Shown here one piece after another: positions 5,770-7,084 of a stretch of 7,084 nucleotides of DNA (its first letter is position 1; the number at the start of each line of letters is the position of its first letter). The translations under genes and the position numbers were made by a program. The notes below the pieces were generated by a model. The model did not search any database and had not been told where the DNA came from. It saw only the letters and a list, made by a program, of their open reading frames with translations. The stretch is from Halothiobacillus neapolitanus (lineage in GTDB: Bacteria; Pseudomonadota; Gammaproteobacteria; Halothiobacillales; Halothiobacillaceae), in NCBI GenBank assembly GCA_020721485.1, contig DYMR01000080.1, positions 1-7,084 on the forward strand, written 5' to 3'.

Positions 5770-6878
5770 GGTTGCACCCGCACGATGTCGCCGGCGACTA
5801 AGCCCGCACTAATCACCACCTGGCCGTTCGGCAGTTTTTCCGCCACGCGCACAATGCGGCTGGCGACTTGGCCATCGCCGGTCACTACCTGCACCATCGG
5901 TAACGCACTGCCGCGCAACAGGGCGGCGGCGGGAATCACCACCGGGCGCGCACCCATCGCACCGGCATTGCCCACGGGGCTGCGCGGCAACAGCAGCTCC
6001 ACATATTCGCCCAGCCGCAAGCCATTGCCGGGCGGTAAATCCAGCTTGATGCGCTGCGTGTGGGTGCGGGCATCGACCGCCGGGGCGATTTCGCCCACCG
6101 GCGCAGAAATCAGCAGCCCACCGCTGGTTTTCAGCGTGAACGGCTGGCCGGGCGCAATGCCCTGCGCCAGCTCGACCGGAATATCGAACTCGGCCCGCAG
6201 CCGGCTGACATAAGCAATCTGAACCAGCGGTTGCCCCGCCTGCACCACCTCGCCCGCTTCGACCATGCGTTGGGTCACAATGCCATCCATCGGCGCGGTG
6301 ATGGCACCGTAGGCCACTTGCGCTTGCAATGCGCGGTCTTCCGCCTGCAACTGATCGATGCGTGCCCGCGCTTGATTGATGCGATCAACCCGCGCCAGCC
6401 AGGCATCGACACCGCCGCCGCCCGGCGCGCCGAACATCGAACCCATCATCGCGCCCATCATGCCGCCCATGGCGCCGGCTGGGCTGCCCAGCGCACCGGG
6501 GCTATAGATGTCGTAATCGAGTGTGCTGCGTGCCGCGCGAAGCTGCGCCTCAACCCCCTGAATTTGCTGGCGCAACACATCATCATCCAGCGCCGCAATC
6601 GGCTGATTGAATTGCAGCGGCATCCCCTCGCGCACATACAGCGCCGTGATGCGCCCGCCGCGCTGCGCAGACACGGTGACACTGCGATAGGGGATGACCG
6701 TGCCGCCAATCGACACCGCGTTCAGCTCCGCCCCTGCCGGCTGCACCAACACCACCGACGGTTCGCCTTGCGCGAAGCTGGGGCTGGCGAGTCCTGCGGC
6801 CAGCAAACCCAGGCATAAGGCGGTGACAACGGGGCAGTATTTTCGGGGGGCGGGTGGGGCGGAATATAAGTGCTTCAT
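5766..6878 (-). CDS. RND efflux periplasmic adaptor subunit (membrane fusion protein)
   Basis: This protein links the permease to an outer-membrane channel. Its 370 residues start with a signal peptide (1-36, hydrophobic VVTALCLGLLAAGL, cleavage likely after SPSFA). No lipobox precedes Cys22, so it is probably not a lipoprotein. Next come the first half of the lipoyl/barrel-sandwich domain (about 57-100, with VSAQRGGRITALYVREGMPL), an alpha-helical hairpin (about 101-187), the second lipoyl half (about 190-222, ITAPMDGIVTQRMVEAGEVV), the beta-barrel (about 225-298) and a membrane-proximal domain (to 370). The hairpin carries an unusual Gly/Met-rich stretch at 126-158, including MGGMMGAMMGSMFG. 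I chose the ATG at 6878, with GAGAG 6 bases upstream and a Lys/Arg-positive N-region. A TTG at 6899 would add seven residues and has no better ribosome-binding site. It is the first gene of the pump operon. Confidence 0.93.
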   Translation of the reverse strand: MKHLYSAPPAPRKYCPVVTALCLGLLAAGLASPSFAQGEPSVVLVQPAGAELNAVSIGGTVIPYRSVTVSAQRGGRITALYVREGMPLQFNQPIAALDDDVLRQQIQGVEAQLRAARSTLDYDIYSPGALGSPAGAMGGMMGAMMGSMFGAPGGGGVDAWLARVDRINQARARIDQLQAEDRALQAQVAYGAITAPMDGIVTQRMVEAGEVVQAGQPLVQIAYVSRLRAEFDIPVELAQGIAPGQPFTLKTSGGLLISAPVGEIAPAVDARTHTQRIKLDLPPGNGLRLGEYVELLLPRSPVGNAGAMGARPVVIPAAALLRGSALPMVQVVTGDGQVASRIVRVAEKLPNGQVVISAGLVAGDIVRVQP

Positions 6879-6920
6879 TAAATGCTCTCGTAAATTCAAC
6901 GGCTTGAATGAGCATTAAAT
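6877..6920 (-). promoter_or_regulatory. Long imperfect inverted repeat over the adaptor ribosome-binding site and start codon
   Basis: The outer arms ATTTAATGCTC (6920-6910) and GAGCATTTAAT (6887-6877) match at 10 of 11 positions. Inside, ATTCAA and TTGAAT (6909-6904, 6899-6894) form a perfect 6-bp stem with a GCCG loop, leaving a 6-nt bulge (6893-6888). The second outer arm contains part of the GAGAG ribosome-binding site and the first bases of the ATG. It may be an mRNA hairpin that restrains translation or a repressor operator; the sequence cannot separate these. Confidence 0.55.
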
Positions 6921-6923
6921 TGG

Positions 6924-6940
6924 CAGGGGTTAATTCCCTG
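6924..6940. promoter_or_regulatory. Small palindrome near the predicted transcription start of the pump operon
   Basis: CAGGG and CCCTG are perfect inverted 5-bp arms around a 7-nt A/T-rich centre. The site starts 4 bases downstream of the TATAAT box, so it would overlap the transcription start, a usual place for a repressor operator. No regulator gene is in the window. This is a moderate to weak inference. Confidence 0.4.
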
Positions 6941-6944
6941 TAAA

Positions 6945-6950
6945 ATTATA
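6945..6950 (-). promoter_or_regulatory. Perfect -10 box (TATAAT) for the pump operon
   Basis: TATAAT on the minus strand lies 66 bases upstream of the adaptor ATG in an A/T-rich context. No good -35 hexamer sits at 16-18 bp spacing (the region reads AAATTT or similar), so the promoter may be activator-dependent or rely on A/T-rich upstream contacts. Confidence 0.5.
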
Positions 6951-7084
6951 ATGTGCTTATATAGCTAAAATTTATCTTATTACCCGTAGAATTTATGTGT
7001 AAATGGTCAGATGGGTCATTTTTAAGCATAATAAAATCAATGTGTTGTAATGTTTGAATGTTAGGATTTACTAAAATAATTCTG

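Larger units (their letters stand above)
6879..7084. other. A+T-rich upstream region of the pump operon
   Basis: No gene is visible here. The last 124 bases are about 74% A+T, against a clearly GC-rich background elsewhere. On the minus strand it contains two TGACC copies 9 bp apart (top-strand GGTCA at 7005-7009 and 7014-7018), enclosed by AAATG/CATTT arms, a possible regulator site upstream of the TATAAT box. No stable terminator or RNA gene is evident. Confidence 0.6.

Noticed and set aside
5200..6213. 337-codon open frame on the plus strand
   Set aside because: Antisense to both the permease and the adaptor, crossing their junction. No recognisable domain or start signal.
6060..6818. 252-codon open frame on the plus strand
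   Set aside because: Antisense shadow of the adaptor gene, with an Arg/His-rich composition and no ribosome-binding site.
6879..6899. TTG start at 6899 for the adaptor
   Set aside because: It adds seven residues ahead of the signal peptide. The ATG at 6878 has a suitably spaced GAGAG, and ATG is preferred, though TTG cannot be excluded.

Overview
The window reads as a GC-rich proteobacterial chromosome segment with all supported genes on the minus strand. I lean towards a sulfur-oxidising gammaproteobacterium. This rests mainly on one gene (1678..2307), whose exported Gly/Tyr/Pro-rich product resembles the small structural proteins that coat periplasmic sulfur globules, and secondarily on a membrane-bound c-type cytochrome next to it. 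The taxonomic call is an inference.

Layout in the direction of transcription (right to left): (1) 6879..7084 is an A+T-rich regulatory stretch with a perfect TATAAT box, a small palindrome just downstream of it, and a larger inverted repeat that overlaps the ribosome-binding site and start codon of the next gene. (2) 5766..6878 and 2467..5769 form a translationally coupled pair (ATGA overlap) encoding a periplasmic adaptor and a 1100-residue inner-membrane RND permease of the proton-driven HAE type. No outer-membrane channel gene is in view. (3) 2308..2466 is a repeat-rich gap with two 15-bp tandem units, three GAATTC sites, a REP-like fragment, and a perfect inverted repeat abutting the next start codon. 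(4) 1678..2307 encodes the sulfur-globule-like secreted protein. Four degenerate 13-15-bp repeats begin exactly at its stop codon, and two hairpins follow. (5) 582..1367 encodes a four-helix membrane protein with one CxxCH heme c site, ended by a textbook intrinsic terminator at 537..558. (6) 1..437 is a single-span coiled-coil protein with a GTG start, cut by the window edge.

The pump pair is clearly an operon. The other three genes look separately transcribed, judging by the gaps, repeats and hairpins between them. If the globule-protein reading is right, the cytochrome may serve the same respiratory or sulfur-oxidising lifestyle, but no sequence feature proves a shared pathway. I see no CRISPR array, tRNA, rRNA, transposase or phage gene. 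The least explained items are the cytochrome and coiled-coil pair, the Met/Gly-rich insert in the adaptor, and the hairpins over two start sites.
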